From Anaeramoeba ignava (lineage: Eukaryota > Metamonada > Anaeramoebidae), in NCBI GenBank assembly GCA_028826165.1, contig JAPDFW010000085.1:62001-126000 (forward strand): a stretch of DNA of 64,000 bases, written 5' to 3'. Below the pieces are notes generated by a model. The model was given only the letters and a program-made list of their open reading frames with translations. It ran no database searches and was not told where the DNA came from. Shown one piece after another: positions 59,700-64,000 of the stretch. The translations under genes were made by a program, and so were the position numbers. The stretch's first letter is position 1, and each line of letters begins with the position of its first letter.

Positions 59700-61013
59700 A
59701 TGGATATTTTAAAAAATCTTGTCAAACAAAATAAACCTAAAATTATTCAAAAAAAATATCAAACAGTAAAAGAAATTGAAAAAGAACAAGCAAAAGAATA
59801 TTTTGAAAAACAAAAAAAATTAGAAGAAAAAAGAAAATTGAAAAAAAAACAAGAAGAAGAACAAAAAAAACAAGAAAAAGAAACAAAAAGAAAGAAAAGA
59901 AAGAAAGAAAATGAAGAAAATGAAGAAAATGAAGAAAATCAAGAAGAAAATGAAGAAAATGAAGAAAATAAAAAAAATAAACGTTTTCAAAATAGCAAAA
60001 AAAACACAATTAATAAACCAGAAAAAAAGAGACCAAAGAAAGAAGTAATCAAAGAACTGAGGAGATTAAAACAACCTATAACATTATTTGGGGAAACTGA
60101 TGAAATGCGTGAAGCCCGATTGAATTATTTGCTTATCAATTCTTATGACGTTTCAGAAGGTCAAAGAAATTTTTTTCAAGAATCAATTAAGAATGATGAA
60201 CATCGACTTGAAGAAGCAGCAGCACAACACATAGAGGAGATAGATGATCCGCAACCGGTTCATCAAAATCAAAATCAAAATCAAAATCAAAATCAAAATC
60301 AAAATCAAAATCAAAATCAAAATCAAAATCAAAATCAAAATCAAAATCAAAATCAAAATCAAAATCAAAATCAAAATCAAAATCAAAATCAAAATGAAAA
60401 TCAAAATCAAAATGAATTGAATCAAAATGAATATAATTTGGATCAAAATGAAGAATCTCAAAATGATAATACAACATCAAATTATCAAAATAAATCATTT
60501 ACAAAAAGATTGATTCAAAAAACAAAAAAAATGCGAAAGCATGAAATGATTATTGAAGTTTTTGAAAGTCTTCTTTTTGCATGGAAACAAGAACTTGAGT
60601 CAAGATCTGAAGATGAGAAAAGAAGTCGAGAAGGAAAGCTTGAAAAAGCAAGATTTGAACAAACAAAAATGAATATAAAACCGTTATTTGAAAAATTAAG
60701 ACAAAAATCACTTTCTCGAGATATTTTAAGTCCAATGGCTGAAATTGTTGGATATTTATTGAAAAAAGAATATTTGTTAGCAAACGATGTTTATATCACA
60801 CTTTCTATTGGAAATTCTCCTTGGCCAATGGGTGTTACTAATGTTGGAATTCATGAAAGAACTGCTCGTGAAAAAATTTTTTCAAAACATATTGCTCATG
60901 TACTTAATGATGAAACTCAAAGAAAATATATTCAGGCTGTTAAAAGATTAATGACTTATTGTCAAAAAGTTGATCCTAATGATCCTTCTAAATGTTGGGA
61001 TAATTTTAAATGA
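59700..61013 (+). CDS. PRPF18: Pre-mRNA splicing factor Prp18
   Basis: A single exon of 437 residues. Order: N-terminal Lys/Glu-rich helix, a PRP4-like motif (LKQPITLFGETDEMREARL), an Asn-Gln linker, then the Prp18 domain: FESLLFAWKQEL, KPLFEKLRQKSLSRDIL, NDVYITLSIGNSPWP, MGVTNVGIHERTAREKIFS, HVLNDETQRKYIQAVKRLM. The last blocks are the conserved Prp18 loop. Prp18 acts in the second splicing step and helps choose 3' splice sites. This is relevant here because the introns are AT satellites with weak context. The Asn-Gln insert makes it longer than the human protein. Confidence 0.96.
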   Translation: MDILKNLVKQNKPKIIQKKYQTVKEIEKEQAKEYFEKQKKLEEKRKLKKKQEEEQKKQEKETKRKKRKKENEENEENEENQEENEENEENKKNKRFQNSKKNTINKPEKKRPKKEVIKELRRLKQPITLFGETDEMREARLNYLLINSYDVSEGQRNFFQESIKNDEHRLEEAAAQHIEEIDDPQPVHQNQNQNQNQNQNQNQNQNQNQNQNQNQNQNQNQNQNQNQNQNQNENQNQNELNQNEYNLDQNEESQNDNTTSNYQNKSFTKRLIQKTKKMRKHEMIIEVFESLLFAWKQELESRSEDEKRSREGKLEKARFEQTKMNIKPLFEKLRQKSLSRDILSPMAEIVGYLLKKEYLLANDVYITLSIGNSPWPMGVTNVGIHERTAREKIFSKHIAHVLNDETQRKYIQAVKRLMTYCQKVDPNDPSKCWDNFK

Positions 61014-61473
61014 AATTTAAATAAATTTTTAAATAAAATTTAAATGAAATTTTAAATAAATCTTTAAATAATTTTTTAAATAAATTTTTAAATAAATCTT
61101 AAATAAATCTTTAAATGAAATTTTTAAATAAAATTTTAAATAAATCTTTAAATAAAATTTTTAAATGAATTTTTAAATAAAATTTTAAATAATTTTTTAA
61201 ATAAATTTTTAAAATAAATCTTTTAAATGAAATTTTAAATTTTTAAATGAAATCTTAAAATAAATCTTTAAATGAAATTTTAAATAAAATCTTAAATAAA
61301 TCTTTAAAGAAATTTTTAAATAAATTTTTAAATAAATCTTTAAATAAATCTTTAAATAAATTTAAATGAAATCTTTAAATAAATTTTTAATTTTGATTGA
61401 ATTTGCTAAAATTAAATATTTGATTCCTTCTCCAAAATAAAACAAAGTCAGAAAACATTATCAACAAAAATAT
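61014..61473. repeat. Convergent spacer, AAATAAATTTTTAAATAAATC repeat
   Basis: Between the stops of PRP18 and the PP2C gene. Roughly 375 nt of TTTTAAATAAA(T/A)(C/T)TT repeat, then a short non-repeat stretch (61395-61473) with ATTCAAAAATAAAC. No coding signal is seen. Confidence 0.75.
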
Positions 61474-64000
61474 TCAAAAATAAACAACAATAACAGCAAT
61501 ATTATCTGTTGAACCAGAAAGATAAGCATAGTCTCTAATTTTTGCAGCAGCTCTTTGACTATTATTTTCATTTGCAACAATATCAACAACATCTTGAGTA
61601 GAAATAAAATTCCAAACACCATCAGAAGCCATAATCAAGAACTCGTCTTGAGAAGTAAGCTTTAGAGCAGTTATTGAAGGCTCTGGTGAAATTATTCTAT
61701 TCATCAAACCATCTCCCAAAGACCTAGAAACATTGAGTATTCCATTCACTCTTTGATCCTTAATAAATCCTCCTGCTTTTTTGATCCTTTTTAATTCATC
61801 TCCTTCATTAGGTCTTTGGGCTTCAGTCAGAAATATCGCTTCTCCTGAACGCGATATTAAAACATCTGAATCTCCAGCATTGGCTACAAATAAATAATCA
61901 TCCAAAAAAATGCAAATTGAACATGTTGTTCCTGTATAAAGAAAAACTGGACTTAATTTTTCGTGAATTTCTGAAAATGATTTACTAATTGCTTCCTCAA
62001 TAAAATATCTTTCAACTAATTTTTCACTGATAATTTTGTGAAGATTTTCTGCTGAAAATTCTGCTACTTCTTTTCCTCCATGTCCATCAAAAATTCCAAA
62101 ATATTCACTTTGTGTAAATTGGTAAATTGAATATGAACTATTTTCTTTGGATTCACTATCAATATTACTTTCACTAGGAATATTACTATTATCAATATTA
62201 TTTTCATCATCAATATTATTTTCATCATCAATATTATTTTCATCATCTATATTATTTTCATCATCAATATTATTTTCATTATTTTCATTATTTTCATTAT
62301 TTTCATTATTTTCATTATTTCCATTATCAATATTATTTTCATCTTCAATTTGCTTTAAATTCATTGATAATTCACGTGAAATTTGTTGTCTTTCATCCGT
62401 TGATATTGTTTCTTGATCTTGTGTTGTTATTTGATTTATTTCTTGATCATATTCAGTTGTTTCTTCGCTTATATTATCATTAAAAGGTGATTTTTGAACT
62501 TTTTTCTTATCAACAATTTTACTATCTAATTTACTTTCCATTTTTAATTTTGAGTCGTTTTCTTTTTGAGGAAATTTATTCAAAGGATTTGATTTAGAAA
62601 ATTTTTTGAGACCTGCAAAATCAATACTTTCATTTTTTGATGATAATTTTTTTGCCTTTATTGGATTTTTGTTTTTGTTTTTGTTTTCAATTTTATCCTG
62701 TATTTTCATTTTTGTAAGGAAAGATTGGATTCCAGTTAAAGAAAGATATTCACCATAAACTACAAGAGCATCTTCCATAGCCATTCTCCTTCCTTTCATT
62801 GAAGAAGCTCCTATTCTAAATCTTGTTGAATATTGGATAATGAATTCCAAATTTGTTTTTCCAATTTGTTCTACTTTTTTTGGAGATCTTGATTGAATTA
62901 TTTTGTATAAAGGTTGATATTGAGATTGAACTACCTTTTTATTTTTGTTCATGCTTTTATTTTTTTGACTTTCATTTTGATTTTGATTTTGATTTTGATT
63001 TTGATTTTGATTTTCGTTTTCGATGAGATTAATATTTTCAGTTTCAGTTTCCATTTCAATTGTATTTTGAGTTTCACTTTGAATTTCGCTTGTATTTGTA
63101 TTTTCATTTTCATTTTGACTTTTTATTTCACTTGTATTTGTATTTGATTTTTTTTCAATTTGATTTTGATTTTGATTTTCATTTTGTATTTCATTTTCAT
63201 TTTCATTTTCATTTTGTATTTCATTTTCATTTTCATTTGTGTTTTCATTTTTTATTTCATTTTCATTTATATTATTTTCATTTTCATTTAATTGATTGAG
63301 AGATTGATGGAACATTGTCAATTTGCGTTTAAATTTTCTTTGAAAAACTGATTCAAAAATATTCTCGAAAATTTGATGAACAATTGAATTTCTCTCAATA
63401 ATTTTCAGGATATCATTGATTTCATTTGAAGGAATTTGGGGATTATTATTAATATTCAAGGAAATTAATTTCGTATTTTTTTGGATTGATTCAAAAAGAT
63501 ATCCAAATCCTTTTGGGGTTATATCATTTGAACTAATATCCAAAACTTCCAAATCAGGATTATTTTCAATCAAATGAGCAATAATTATTGCTCCATCTTC
63601 TTTTAATTGTGTATTTGATAAAATGAGTGTTTTCAATTGATTTTTCACTTTTGGATTTGATATAATTGAATCAACAATAAGTCTCAATCCAATTCCTTTT
63701 ATTGGATTATTTGAAATATCAATATATTCAAGAAAATTATCAGTTCCTGTCAATTGAGAAAATGCTTTAATATTTTTTGCTGAAATGCAATTGTTTTTAA
63801 AAGATAATCCTGTTATCAACCGACTTTGTTGAAGTGAATCACTTAGATGCTTAAGATCATTTGGATTTAAATGTGTTTCTTTTAATCGGAAACAAATTTT
63901 CGTTGCATTTTTCTTTTTTCTAGCGCATTCTGTGAAAATTTTTTTTAATAACTTTTACAAAATAATTTGAATTTTGTTTAAAAAATTGTTTTTTGCTTTG
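61474..64000 (-). CDS. LRR-PP2C protein phosphatase (5' end beyond the window)
   Basis: The coding frame extends upstream of 63819 without a Met (ETHLNPNDLKHLSDSL) to at least about 63945, where an acceptor-like TAAAAG|TTATTA lies, so the start is outside. Order: ribonuclease-inhibitor-type leucine-rich repeats (LEYIDISNNPIKGIGLRL, LEVLDISSNDITPKGFGYL), an Asn-Glu-rich linker, then a PP2C domain. Visible PP2C motifs are RMAMEDALVV, YFGIFDGHGGKEVAEF, LFVANAGDSDVLI, NVSRSLGDGLM, FLIMASDGVWNF and STDNIAVIVVYF. Metal-binding Asp residues are kept; the usual LTxDHxP reads LTEAQRP. About 230 residues of low complexity separate MEDA from FDGHGG. LRR-PP2C fusion recalls PHLPP-type signalling phosphatases. 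Confidence 0.88.

Noticed and set aside
1-64000. Dictyostelium as the source
   Set aside because: AT content and Asn richness fit, but the tracts are Gln-Asn hexamers rather than AAT/AAC or CAA homopolymers. Intron size and style also differ, so I leave the genus open.
1-64000. tRNA, rRNA, CRISPR arrays, transposons or viral genes
   Set aside because: No cloverleaf with conserved boxes, no rRNA core, no spaced direct repeats with unique spacers, and no transposase, reverse transcriptase or integrase motif was seen. All repeats are simple or minisatellite.

Overview
The window looks like nuclear DNA of a very AT-rich, intron-containing protist. It holds typical eukaryotic genes (COG1, PRP18, PFS2/WDR33, cyclin B, PTPA, POC1, a BEACH protein, xanthine dehydrogenase) and uses the standard code, with TAA, TAG and TGA all ending genes. 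Introns run mostly from GTAATT, GTAAAT or GTATTT to TTTAG, ATAG or AAAG. Long Asn-Gln and Asn-Glu tracts encoded by perfect CAAAAT/GAAAAT hexamers sit inside or beside conserved domains. The style recalls anaerobic amoeboflagellates such as Anaeramoeba. That assignment is inference; the sequence alone does not prove it.

Layout, left to right. 0-5 kb: a truncated ankyrin gene, a two-PH-domain coiled-coil protein and an Hsp70 exchange factor of the HspBP1/Fes1 type, all on the minus strand. 5-11.5 kb, plus strand: the centriole protein POC1 and a Patched-like RND membrane protein. 11.5-15.2 kb: a RING-H2 ligase gene present as a tandem triplication (one frameshifted, one intact, one relic exon). 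15.2-23.5 kb: PTPA (minus), PFS2/WDR33 (plus), COG1 (minus). 23.6-35.8 kb: a giant BEACH-WD40 gene. 36-41.9 kb: an eight-exon xanthine dehydrogenase with a possible organelle presequence, followed by a decayed copy of its last exon. 43.3-49.3 kb: a BTB, coiled-coil, armadillo-like protein whose repeats are one exon each. 49.5-56.8 kb, minus strand: cyclin B, a conserved gene of unknown function and GPI mannosyltransferase IV. 56.9-64 kb: a seven-helix membrane protein resembling gustatory-receptor-like proteins, a stand-alone RecA2-like helicase domain, PRP18, and an LRR-PP2C phosphatase running off the right edge.

Most genes had to be assembled from exons by eye. For XDH, COG1, PTPA, Patched-like, Fes1-like, cyclin B, PIGZ, the unknown gene, the RecA2 protein and RING copy B, the exon sums are exact multiples of three. 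The XDH model gives 1,332 residues, matching the family. POC1, BEACH, PFS2, the BTB gene, the PH gene and RING copy A need one or more single-base corrections, almost always removal of one extra base in an A or T run. This suggests assembly insertions or real polymorphism.

Genes are tightly packed, with divergent pairs only about 105-140 bp apart, while introns and convergent spacers have swollen into AT-only satellites. No rRNA, tRNA, CRISPR array or transposon could be supported.
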